Origin: Myxococcales bacterium
Lineage (GTDB): Bacteria > Myxococcota_A > Polyangia > DRWM01 > JAAZOP01
Assembly: GCA_012797735.1 (NCBI GenBank)
Contig: JAAZOP010000036.1
Span: forward strand, 1 to 38,776
Length of the DNA stretch: 38,776 nt
Direction: 5' to 3'
The notes under the pieces are model-generated. The model was not told where the DNA came from and made no database searches. It saw only the letters and a program-made list of their open reading frames with translations. The position numbers were made by a program, and so were the translations under genes. Shown in pieces: positions 13,181 to 22,664 of the stretch (position 1 is the first letter of the stretch; every line of letters starts with the position of its first letter).

Positions 13181-15340
13181 TCAGCGCAGGCCCAGCGCGG
13201 TCTCGAGGAAGGTGTAGTTGCGAACGTACTCGCGCACGGTGTCGCTGCGGCCGGTGCCGGCTCCGTGACCCACCGCGCGCTCCATGTGGAACAGGATCGG
13301 CCGGCCCGAACTGCTGGCTTCCTGGAGGCGGGCGGCGAACTTGACGGAGTGCTTCCACGAGACGCGGGTATCGCGTTCGGCGGTGGCGACGAGCGCGGCG
13401 GGGTAGGGGGTGCCGTCGCGGACGTTGTGGTAGGGGGAGTAGTCGTAGAGCCAGGCGAAGGCGTCGGGCTCGGACGGGTCGCCGTACTCCGAGATCCAGA
13501 TCTCGGCCGGGGGGAACTGGGTAAAGCGGACCATGTCGTACAGGCCGACGGACGCGACGGCGGCGCGGAAGGCGTCGGGGCAGCGGGTGAGCATCGCGCC
13601 GACGAGCAGGCCGCCGTTCGAGGCGCCGACGATCGCGAGGCGTTCGGGGGTCGTCAGGCCGGTCGTCGGCAGCCAGCGCAGGACCGCCTCGAAGTCGTCG
13701 AACACGTTGTGCTTGTTCTCGAGCATCCCGGCACGGTGCCACGCCTCGCCGAACTCCGAGCCGCCGCGCAGGACCGCCTGCGCGAAGATCCCGCCGCGCT
13801 CCATCCAGTAGAGGATGTTGCGCACGAAGCCCGGCAGCATCGGGACGTTGAAGCCGCCGTAGCCGGTGACGAGGGTCGGGCGGGGGTCGCCGGCGGCCGT
13901 GCCGGCGGGGAGGACGAGGAAGACGACGAGCGGGGTGCCGTCCCGGGAGGCGACGGTCTCGCGCCGCAGCTCGTAGCGCGACGGGTCGAAGTCGCGGCCG
14001 ACGCGGTCCAACTCGCGCAGGCCGGTCGCCGGGTCGAAGGCGTAGAGGGTCGGGGGTTGGGTGAAGGAGTCGAACTCGAAGACCACCACGTCGTCGCCGC
14101 GGTTCTCCGTCGGGCCGTCGACCGAACCGCGCGTCGGCAGTTCGATCTCGCCGCGCGGCGTTCCGTCGAGGCCGAACCGGCGCAGCCGGCTCTCGACGTT
14201 CTCGGTGAAGCGCACGACGAGGGTGTCGCCGGCGAAGGACCACGACTCGATCGTCCCTTCGCCCTCCGGCACTACCTCGACCCACGCCGCGCGGTCGGCG
14301 GGGCGGTCCAGCGGCGCGGCGACGATGCGGAACCGCGGGTGGTCCTCGTTCGTGCCGAGGTACAGGCGACCGCCGTGCACCGCGCCGGACACGAGGTGAT
14401 CGCCGCCGGCATCCACCGGCACGGGCGCGGCGTCGGGGACGGTCCGGTCGAGCAGCAGGACGTCGCTCTGCGACCAGCCGTGGAACACGTTGAGCACGAC
14501 CCAACGGTCGTCGGGCGAGACGTCGGGGGCGACGAAGTCCGTCCTCTCCGCCAGGCGGTAGACCAGCGGATCCTGTGCCGGGTCGGAGCCGAGCGCGTGG
14601 AAGAACAGGTGGGCGAAGTACGAATCGACGTTCGCGGGATCCCAGTCGGGTTCTCCTTCGCGCGGGTAGCGCGTGTAGTAGAAACCGGTCTCGTCGGCGA
14701 GCCACGACAGGCCGGTCCACTTGGTGTGCTCGATCCGCTCGGCCAGCCGTGTGTCGGTCGCGACGTCGAGCACGTGCAGCACGGAGCGTTCGTCGCCCTC
14801 GTCGGACAGGCCGTAGGCGACGTAGCGGCCGCCGGGGGACGGGAAGACCCAGTCGAGGGCCACGCGGGGGCCGAGGGCGTTGGGATCGACCAGGATCCGG
14901 GGCGCGGGGGCGTCCGGTTCGAGCACGTACAGGGCGCCCTGTTCCTGGTCGCCGTCGCGCCGGACGTAGAACGTGCGGCCGCCGGCGCGGACGGCGTCGC
15001 GGAACCAGCCGATCGACAGGAAGGCCTCTAGCCGCTCGGCGGTCGTCGGGTCGGCGTGCTCGGCGAGGTAGCGTTCGGTGAACGCCGTCTGGACCTCGAT
15101 CCAGCGCCGCGTGAGGTCATCATCGCGCTCCAGCGCGCGGAAGGGGTCGGCGACCTCGCGGCCGAAGATGGTCTCGACGACGGCTCCGGCGCGCGCCTCG
15201 GTGTTCACGGCGGCCAGGGCGGGGTCGAGCGTTCCGCCGGGGCGCGGTTCCGCCGAACCGGCGCCGCCGCACGCGATGCAGATCGCGCCCGGCAGGAAAA
15301 GGGTCCGGAGGAGGGCGGTCGAGAGGCGGATGCGGCTCAT
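13181..15340 (-). CDS. Secreted S9 prolyl-oligopeptidase-like serine peptidase
   Basis: 719 residues: N-terminal signal region, a seven-bladed propeller, and an alpha/beta-hydrolase domain. The catalytic triad is visible as Ser574 in GASNGG, Asp657 in RDTRV and His692 in VGHGAG, with spacing close to that of prolyl oligopeptidase. It should cut short proline-containing or basic peptides, here outside the cytoplasm. The N-terminus (LLRTLFLPGAICIACGG) ends in a Cys, suggesting a lipoprotein, though the lipobox is not canonical. The start is ATG at 15340, because an earlier in-frame ATG at 15355 is immediately followed by GGAGGT, which is the ribosome site of the second ATG. The gene is divergent from the thioredoxin-PPC gene. 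Confidence 0.93.
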   Translation of the reverse strand: MSRIRLSTALLRTLFLPGAICIACGGAGSAEPRPGGTLDPALAAVNTEARAGAVVETIFGREVADPFRALERDDDLTRRWIEVQTAFTERYLAEHADPTTAERLEAFLSIGWFRDAVRAGGRTFYVRRDGDQEQGALYVLEPDAPAPRILVDPNALGPRVALDWVFPSPGGRYVAYGLSDEGDERSVLHVLDVATDTRLAERIEHTKWTGLSWLADETGFYYTRYPREGEPDWDPANVDSYFAHLFFHALGSDPAQDPLVYRLAERTDFVAPDVSPDDRWVVLNVFHGWSQSDVLLLDRTVPDAAPVPVDAGGDHLVSGAVHGGRLYLGTNEDHPRFRIVAAPLDRPADRAAWVEVVPEGEGTIESWSFAGDTLVVRFTENVESRLRRFGLDGTPRGEIELPTRGSVDGPTENRGDDVVVFEFDSFTQPPTLYAFDPATGLRELDRVGRDFDPSRYELRRETVASRDGTPLVVFLVLPAGTAAGDPRPTLVTGYGGFNVPMLPGFVRNILYWMERGGIFAQAVLRGGSEFGEAWHRAGMLENKHNVFDDFEAVLRWLPTTGLTTPERLAIVGASNGGLLVGAMLTRCPDAFRAAVASVGLYDMVRFTQFPPAEIWISEYGDPSEPDAFAWLYDYSPYHNVRDGTPYPAALVATAERDTRVSWKHSVKFAARLQEASSSGRPILFHMERAVGHGAGTGRSDTVREYVRNYTFLETALGLR

Positions 15341-15359
15341 GGCGTGTACCTCCATTCTG

Positions 15360-15389
15360 CTGGCACGGCCGGCGCCGGTCGGCTATTCT
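15360..15389 (+). promoter_or_regulatory. Putative promoter of the thioredoxin-PPC gene
   Basis: CTGGCA (15360-15365) and TATTCT (15384-15389) are 18 bases apart and read as a sigma-70 promoter about 40 bases before the ATG at 15430. The same stretch also reads CTGGCACG with GC at sigma-54 spacing, but the -12 TT is missing, so sigma-70 is preferred. Confidence 0.45.
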
Positions 15390-15429
15390 CCCACAAGTCG
15401 GGCCCCGAGGGGCGCCAGGAGAAGTCGGC

Positions 15430-17142
15430 ATGGAGAACCATCGGTGGAGCGTTCGGGGAGTGGTCGGGACGGCCGCGCTCGCGCTGCTTGCGGGAGCGCT
15501 CGTCTGGCGGTGCGGTGACGACGATTCGGTCGCCAACCCGTGCACGCAGCCGTTGTGCGAGGGCGGGAGCGAGGCGTGCTGCATTCCGGCGGTGCCGGGG
15601 ACGTGGGACCCGGCGGCGATGGTCTGCAACTGCCAGCCGCCGGTCGCCGACGCGGACGCGGACGGGGACGACGTCCCGGGTCCGGACGCGGACGGGGACG
15701 ACGTCCCGGAGACGCTGGACGACGGGGCGGTGGACGAGGGAACGGATCCGTGCTGGGAGTACCCGTGCGGGAGCACGGGCACGCGGCTGGGGAATATCCT
15801 GCCCGACACGAGCTACACGGCGGTGAACACCGCGGCCGATGCGTACCTCGGGAGCGACGGTCTGCTCGGGATGCGCGACCTGTACCAGGCGAACGAGGCC
15901 CACGGCGGGACGCTCAAGGCGGTGCTGTTCTTCGTCACTGCGGTCTGGTGTCCGTACTGCGCGGAGGAGGCGGACAAGCTGAACGCGCTGTACGAGGAGC
16001 TGCGGGACCAGGGGGTGTTGCTGGTCGGGATCGTGACGGACGGCCCCACGCCGGGACGCCCGGCGACGGCGACGGAGGCGCGGACGTACGCGTCGCGGCA
16101 CGGCTGGACGTTCCCGGCGGTGATGGGCGACGTGCCGTCGAACTACTGGCCTCCGGAGGACGTGGCCTCGGGCGAGATCGGGGTGCCGCTGCACCTGTTC
16201 GTCGATGCGCGGGAAATGCGGTTGTACGGCCGCTTCGCGGGCGCCGTCGAGATGAAGATGCCGCGCTACGCTCTGGAGGAGATCGCGACCTCGCCGCACT
16301 GGCGTTCGCCGGGGGTGCGGGAGTTCGACTTCGACTGCGCCCCGGGGACCGGCAGCGAGAGCGAGCCGAACGACGGGGAGGCGGGGTACGAGGACGGGAC
16401 CGGATTCGCCGCGACGCCGTACACGTTGACCGGCGTGTTCTGCCCGCCCACGGTGGGCGACGGCCTGCTCCTGGACGTCGATGTGGTGAACCTGGGCCGG
16501 CTCGCGGCCGGTACGGCGATCGATGTCTCGATGACCACCGCCGGGAGCTCGACGTATCCGTTCTTCGAGCTGATCCCGGGGAGCAGCGCGGGAGGGTACC
16601 CGACGATGGGGCCGTCCGCGATGGGGACGGGAGCGGCGCGGCGGCAGTGGGTGATCCTGGCGGCCGACCAGTACTTCGTCGGCGGGCTGGACGGTCGCCA
16701 GATGTCGTCGTTCTACTACGGCGAGGGGGCGACGGTGCCGTTGCGGGACCAGTGTTGCGAGGGCGGGCCCGGGTACGACTACGAGATGACGATCGCGCCG
16801 TTCACGCTGGCGCCGACGGACGGCGCGGTGACGGTGGGGACGCCGGTGTCGGGCGCGTTCGCCGACGGCAGCCTCGACGTGTACACGCTCGAGATCACCA
16901 CGAGCGAGCCGCGGACGGTGCGGATGACGGCGGGGGACACGAACCGGCTGGATCCGTTCCTGGTGATCTACGACCCGGCGACCTCGACCGTCGTCGGCTG
17001 GAACGACGACGAGGCGTCCGGGAATCTCAACTCGCTGGTCCGGTTCACGCCGACGGCCGCCGGCACGCTGTACGTCGTGGCCGGCTACTACGCCGCCGCC
17101 TTCCGCTCCTCGCCCCCGGCCTACACGATCACGGTCGAGTAG
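15430..17142 (+). CDS. Secreted thioredoxin-fold protein with C-terminal PPC domain
   Basis: 570 residues. A signal segment (VGTAALALLAGALVWRC) leads to a Cys-rich stretch and an acidic linker with two copies of DADGDDVP. A thioredoxin/TlpA-like domain has AVWCPYC (Cys174, Cys177) and a later GVPLHLFVDARE strand, as in redox-active thioredoxins. The middle (about 300-450) is unassigned and beta-rich. The C-terminus (~455-570) looks like a PPC beta-sandwich (VDVYTL-like start, DPFLVIYD, GTLYVVAGYY). It probably works in the periplasm or at the surface, reducing or handling disulfides; the target is unknown. AGGAGAA precedes the ATG. Confidence 0.88.
   Translation: MENHRWSVRGVVGTAALALLAGALVWRCGDDDSVANPCTQPLCEGGSEACCIPAVPGTWDPAAMVCNCQPPVADADADGDDVPGPDADGDDVPETLDDGAVDEGTDPCWEYPCGSTGTRLGNILPDTSYTAVNTAADAYLGSDGLLGMRDLYQANEAHGGTLKAVLFFVTAVWCPYCAEEADKLNALYEELRDQGVLLVGIVTDGPTPGRPATATEARTYASRHGWTFPAVMGDVPSNYWPPEDVASGEIGVPLHLFVDAREMRLYGRFAGAVEMKMPRYALEEIATSPHWRSPGVREFDFDCAPGTGSESEPNDGEAGYEDGTGFAATPYTLTGVFCPPTVGDGLLLDVDVVNLGRLAAGTAIDVSMTTAGSSTYPFFELIPGSSAGGYPTMGPSAMGTGAARRQWVILAADQYFVGGLDGRQMSSFYYGEGATVPLRDQCCEGGPGYDYEMTIAPFTLAPTDGAVTVGTPVSGAFADGSLDVYTLEITTSEPRTVRMTAGDTNRLDPFLVIYDPATSTVVGWNDDEASGNLNSLVRFTPTAAGTLYVVAGYYAAAFRSSPPAYTITVE
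15655..15709 (+). repeat. Tandem 30-bp repeat encoding DADGDDVP
   Basis: Two identical 25-bp copies (15655-15679 and 15685-15709) with a 30-bp period sit inside the thioredoxin-PPC gene. They encode an acidic linker repeated in frame. Exact identity at DNA level points to recent duplication. Confidence 0.8.
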
Positions 17143-17210
17143 GCGCGCCGGTCCGCCGCACCCCCGGGGTTCCGCGAAGCGGTTCCGGACAGGCCGCTCT
17201 TGACACCGGG

Positions 17211-17235
17211 GGGCGGCGGTGGGACACCGCCGCCC
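17211..17235 (+). promoter_or_regulatory. Perfect 11-bp hairpin abutting a GTG start
   Basis: GGGCGGCGGTG and CACCGCCGCCC pair perfectly around a 3-base loop (GGA). The right arm ends one base before the GTG at 17236. In RNA this very stable stem would cover the region where ribosomes bind, or could act as a terminator for the upstream gene (no T tract follows). If translation instead begins at TTG 17200 the hairpin lies within the coding region. Confidence 0.6.
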
Positions 17236-18468
17236 GTGACGTACGTCGCGGTCGCCATCTTCCTGCTCACGTACGTGCTGATCGCCACGCGGCGGCTGCG
17301 GGTGTTGCGGATCGGCCGGCCCGCCGGCGCGCTCCTCGGCGCGGTGCTGATGGTGGTGGCCGGGGTGATGAGCCCGGCGGAGTCGTACGCCGCCGTCGAT
17401 CACGCCACGGTCGTCCTGCTGTTCTGGATGATGATGCTGACGGCGTACCTGGACCGCGCGGGGTTCTTCCACCGCGCGGCCGGGGCGCTGCTGCGCCGCT
17501 GCCGGACGCCGTGGGGCCTGCTCGCGGCGACGGCGGTGCTGCCCGGGTTGTTGTCCGCGGTGCTGGTCAACGACGCGGTGTGCGTGTTCTTCACGCCGGT
17601 GGTGCTCGAACTGTGCCGGCGGGGTCGGTTGCCGTTCGGTCCGTTCCTGATCGCGCTGGCCACGTCGGCCAACATCGGCTCGGCGGCCACGCTGGTCGGC
17701 AACCCGCAGAACATGATCATCGGTTCGTTCTCGGGGTACGGGTTCGGCGAGTTCCTGCTGCGCGCCGGGCCGGCCGCCGCCGCCGGGCTGGCCGTGAACC
17801 TCGGGCTGCTGTGGGTCTACTACCACCGCAAGCTGCCGGCGCAGTTCGCGGCGGGCGTCGCCGAGGCGCAGCCCGAGGCCGCGAACGGCGGGTTGCTGCC
17901 GTCGCTGGTGGTCACGGCCGGCATCGTCGTTGGTTTCTTCGCCGGAGGGGACCTCGGGTTCACCGTGCTGGCCGGGGTCGCGCTGCTGGTGTTGTGGGAG
18001 CACGACCACGAGCCGCGGGATGTGTTGGCGCGCGTCGATTGGAGCCTGCTGGTGTTCTTCTGCGGCCTGTTCGTGGTGACCGCCGGGTTGGCCAAGACGG
18101 GGCTGGTCCGCGAGACGTGGGAGGCCGCCGCCCCGTCGTTCCACCTCGGCGACGCGCCGGGGATCGCCTCGCTCACCGGGCTGCTCGTCGCGGGCTCGAA
18201 CGTCGTCTCCAACGTGCCGATGGTCCTGTTGACCGGGCCGTACCTGGGGGCGTTGGGGAATCCCGAGTTCGGGTGGGTGCTGCTGGCCTACGTCACCACG
18301 GTGGCCGGGAACCTGACCCTGGTCGGCTCGGTGGCGAACATCATCGTGGCGGAGCGGGCGCGGGACGACTACGTCCTGGGCTTCCGCGAGTACCTCCGGT
18401 TCGGTTTCGTGTCGACGATCCTGGTCTTGGCGACCGGCGTGCCGATCCTCTGGTTGACCTGCGGGTAG
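17236..18468 (+). CDS. ArsB/NhaD-type (ion transporter superfamily) permease
   Basis: 410 residues from GTG at 17236 (422 if TTG at 17200 is used), with about ten to twelve hydrophobic segments. Motifs match the ArsB/NhaD/SLC13 superfamily: LPGLLSAVLVNDAVCVFFTP in the first half, then ATSANIGSAATLVGNPQNMI, and the equivalent SNVVSNVPMVLLTGP and VAGNLTLVGSVANIIVAE in the second half. Members move arsenite, Na+/H+, silicate, citrate or other anions; no adjacent arsenic or sodium genes allow a choice. The GTG start fits the first helix (TYVAVAIFLLTYVL), but the hairpin just before it is odd. It converges on ettA. Confidence 0.9.
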   Translation: MTYVAVAIFLLTYVLIATRRLRVLRIGRPAGALLGAVLMVVAGVMSPAESYAAVDHATVVLLFWMMMLTAYLDRAGFFHRAAGALLRRCRTPWGLLAATAVLPGLLSAVLVNDAVCVFFTPVVLELCRRGRLPFGPFLIALATSANIGSAATLVGNPQNMIIGSFSGYGFGEFLLRAGPAAAAGLAVNLGLLWVYYHRKLPAQFAAGVAEAQPEAANGGLLPSLVVTAGIVVGFFAGGDLGFTVLAGVALLVLWEHDHEPRDVLARVDWSLLVFFCGLFVVTAGLAKTGLVRETWEAAAPSFHLGDAPGIASLTGLLVAGSNVVSNVPMVLLTGPYLGALGNPEFGWVLLAYVTTVAGNLTLVGSVANIIVAERARDDYVLGFREYLRFGFVSTILVLATGVPILWLTCG

Positions 18469-18517
18469 GCGGTCGGGCGGACGTCGCGGGGCGGGGCATC
18501 GAGGCGGTGGGGCGCGG

Positions 18518-20206
<1,689 letters not shown>

Positions 20207-20254
20207 GGGCAACTCCGTGGCGGCGCGGGACCGGATCCCCGCGGCGACAGCGGG

Positions 20255-20283
20255 AGGATCGCCGGTCGGCGGTCCGCCGTCAA
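20255..20283 (-). promoter_or_regulatory. Putative sigma-70 promoter of ettA
   Basis: On the minus strand TTGACG (20283-20278) and GATCCT (20260-20255) are 17 bases apart. Transcription would begin near 20248, about 40 bases before the ATG. The -35 box is strong and the -10 weak. The rest of the 264-bp gap to the divergent transporter holds no gene that I can see. Confidence 0.4.
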
Positions 20284-20470
20284 CGGTCGGTCCGTTCCTG
20301 CAGGGAGCAACAGAGATGTCCGGTGCATGAGCACTCGTGGATGTCCGCTCCTGCGGGCCGGCCGGGCATGCGGGCGGGAGGACCACGGCAGAGCAGCGGT
20401 TGGCCGAGGGAAATGCCGGCCCCCCGGCCGTTCTGTGCTACGGTCGGCGCCGGCGAAGGAGGGCGGCCGG

Positions 20471-21973
20471 ATGACGAGCGAGGCGGAGGCCGGGAAGTCC
20501 CCGGGGTTGTTGCGGCAGTTCCCGCGGACGTTCTGGGTTGCGAACGTGATGGAGCTGTTCGAGCGCGGGGCGTACTACGGCCTCAACGCGCTGCTCGGCC
20601 GCTACCTGACCGACCGGACCGGCGGGGCGCTCGGGTTCTCCGAGGACGAGGCGGGGCTGCTGCAGAGCGTGGTCTACGCGCTGACCTACGTGCTGCCGAT
20701 CCTGGGCGGCGCGCTGGCCGACCGCTACGGCTACCGGCGGATGCTCCTGGTCGCCTTCTCGTTCCTGGCGGCGGGCTACTTCGCCTCGGGGCAGGTCGAC
20801 GGCTACGGCGCCGTGTTCGCGATGCTGCTCGTGATGGCCACCGGCTCGGGGCTGTTCAAGCCGATCATCTCCGGGACGATCGCGCGAACGACCAACGAGC
20901 GGAACTCGGGCTTCGGCTTCGGCGTGTACTACTGGACGATCAACCTCGGGGCGCTCGTGGCGCCCTTCGTGGCCGGGCAGCTCCGGGATCGGTTCGACTG
21001 GAGCGCGGTGTTCACGGCGTCGTCGCTCTACTGCGCGGCGATGCTCCTCCCGACGATCTTCCTGTACCGCGACCCGCCGCGGCCGCCGAGCACCAAGACC
21101 CTGGGACAGGTGCTGGCCGGAGCGCTCGACGCACTGTCCGACGCGCGGTTCATGCTGCTGATCTTCGTCTACTCGTGCTTCTGGATCCTGTACTTCCAGA
21201 ACTTCGGCACGGTGCTGTGGTACCTGCGCGATTTCGTCGATCCCGCGCCGGTCAACGCCTTCTTCGCGCGTCGAGGCCTGGAGTTCCGCTTCGACGCCGA
21301 GCACGTGACGATGATCAACGCGGGGACGATCGTGCTGCTGCAGATGCTGGTGAGCCGGGTGGTCAAGAACGTCCGGCCGCTGCCGACGATGGTGGCGGGG
21401 ATCCTGATCGGCTCGCTGGGGTTCCTGTGCCTCGCCCTGTCTCGCGAAGCGTGGGTCTTCATCCTCGGCATCGCCGTGTTCTCCGTCGGCGAGATGACCT
21501 GCCACCCCAAGTACCTCGGGTACATCGGGCAGATTGCGCCGGCGGACAAGAAGGCCAACTACATGGGCTACGCCTTCCTCTACGGCGTGGTCGGCTCGCT
21601 GGTGGGGGCCAACGTGGGCGGCGAGGCGTACAGCGCGCTGCTCGCGCCGCTGAAGGGCGATCCGAACGCGGGACCGACCCTGCGCTGGTTCTGGCTCGTC
21701 TTCGCGGTGCTCGGGGTCGCCACCATGCTCGGGCTGCTGGTCTACGACCGCCTGTTCGGCCGGGACGCTCCGGAGACGCGACGCCGCGCCGGCCGGGTGG
21801 TGATGGCGATCTACGTGCTGCTGCTGGCCGGCGCGCCGGCGCTTCTGGCATGGGTCTGGTCCGTCCGGGGCGCGCTGCCGGTCAAGACCGCGATCCAGGC
21901 CGGGATCATGATCCTCCTCGGCGGCGGCGGCCTCGCGATGCTGCGCCGCGGGCGGGTCAGAGCAGGAAGCTGA
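20471..21973 (+). CDS. POT-family proton-dependent peptide transporter
   Basis: 500 residues, about twelve to fourteen hydrophobic segments. The family signature appears early as MELFERGAYYGLNALLGRYL, followed by YVLPILGGALADRYGYRR and the GSGLFKPIISG region typical of POT/PTR proteins. It should import di- or tripeptides with protons across the inner membrane. AAGGAGGG stands eight bases before the ATG at 20471. Its last 17 bases overlap the end of the barrel gene on the other strand. Together with the secreted peptidase at 13181-15340 it fits use of peptides as nutrients (inference). Confidence 0.94.
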   Translation: MTSEAEAGKSPGLLRQFPRTFWVANVMELFERGAYYGLNALLGRYLTDRTGGALGFSEDEAGLLQSVVYALTYVLPILGGALADRYGYRRMLLVAFSFLAAGYFASGQVDGYGAVFAMLLVMATGSGLFKPIISGTIARTTNERNSGFGFGVYYWTINLGALVAPFVAGQLRDRFDWSAVFTASSLYCAAMLLPTIFLYRDPPRPPSTKTLGQVLAGALDALSDARFMLLIFVYSCFWILYFQNFGTVLWYLRDFVDPAPVNAFFARRGLEFRFDAEHVTMINAGTIVLLQMLVSRVVKNVRPLPTMVAGILIGSLGFLCLALSREAWVFILGIAVFSVGEMTCHPKYLGYIGQIAPADKKANYMGYAFLYGVVGSLVGANVGGEAYSALLAPLKGDPNAGPTLRWFWLVFAVLGVATMLGLLVYDRLFGRDAPETRRRAGRVVMAIYVLLLAGAPALLAWVWSVRGALPVKTAIQAGIMILLGGGGLAMLRRGRVRAGS

Positions 21974-22664
21974 AGCCGACGGCGAGGTTGAACTCGAGGC
22001 TTCGGTAGCCGAAGTAGAGGTCGTCCGGATACTCCGGACGTTCGTCGTGGTCCTGTCCGTGGAACGTCATCACCACGTCCGCCAACAGCGAGATCACGAA
22101 CCAGTCGACGAGGTCGACCCCCAGGCCGAAGCCGACCTGCAGGAACGCGCCGGCGTCGCCGGTGATGTCGTACAGTTCCCACCAGCCGTTGACGATCTCC
22201 GGCCCGAGCCCCAACCGTCCGAAGAGCCAGCCCCAATCCCACAGGCCGGCCAGGCGGGCGCCGGCGAGCATCCGCATCCGGCCGGCATCCAGGTTGTCGT
22301 CGTCGTGGCTGTACGGTCCGGAAGCGAGGGGAACATCGGGGTCCCAGACCACGTAGTCGACACCGGTCTCGGGGCCGAGCAGGCAGCGACCGTTCTCGCC
22401 GCCGACCGGGAACAGCCAGGCCAGGTGCAGTCCGCCCAGGAAGGCCGGTTCCAGGGCGTCGGCATACGGAACCGCGTCCGCGCCGTAGTCCTCGAGAACC
22501 GTTCCCGTGACGAAGGCGACGGCGGGCAGGGCCGTGCCGAGGTGCGGTTCGAGCACGACGGTCGGGACGCGCTGGATCCGGCCGGCGGCCGGCGGCGCGA
22601 CCAGCAACGCGCCCGCCGCCGCGAGCAGCGCCGCCCCGAAACCGCCGGCGTCCCGTCGCCTCAC
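21957..22664 (-). CDS. Small outer-membrane beta-barrel-like protein
   Basis: 235 residues: a signal peptide (LLAAAGALLVAPPAAG), then alternating hydrophobic/aromatic strands such as GGLHLAWLFPVGG, RLGLGPEIVNGWWELYD, AFLQVGFGLGVDLVDWFVISLLADVVMTF and a C-terminal strand FNLAVGFSFLL, typical of small outer-membrane barrels. No specific family is recognised. Start GTG at 22664 overlaps the TGA of the upstream gene as GTGA, which implies translational coupling; an ATG at 22724 would overlap 64 bases and lacks a signal. The two proteins may act in one envelope complex (inference). Confidence 0.75.
   Translation of the reverse strand: MRRRDAGGFGAALLAAAGALLVAPPAAGRIQRVPTVVLEPHLGTALPAVAFVTGTVLEDYGADAVPYADALEPAFLGGLHLAWLFPVGGENGRCLLGPETGVDYVVWDPDVPLASGPYSHDDDNLDAGRMRMLAGARLAGLWDWGWLFGRLGLGPEIVNGWWELYDITGDAGAFLQVGFGLGVDLVDWFVISLLADVVMTFHGQDHDERPEYPDDLYFGYRSLEFNLAVGFSFLL

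Noticed and set aside
15360-15376. CTGGCACG with GC at sigma-54 spacing before the thioredoxin-PPC gene
   Set aside because: The -12 element lacks TT and an 8-base -24 match is expected by chance a few times in a window this size; a sigma-70 reading fits better.
17200-17205. Perfect TTGACA box before the permease gene
   Set aside because: No acceptable -10 box lies 16-18 bases downstream; that position is within the GC-rich hairpin.
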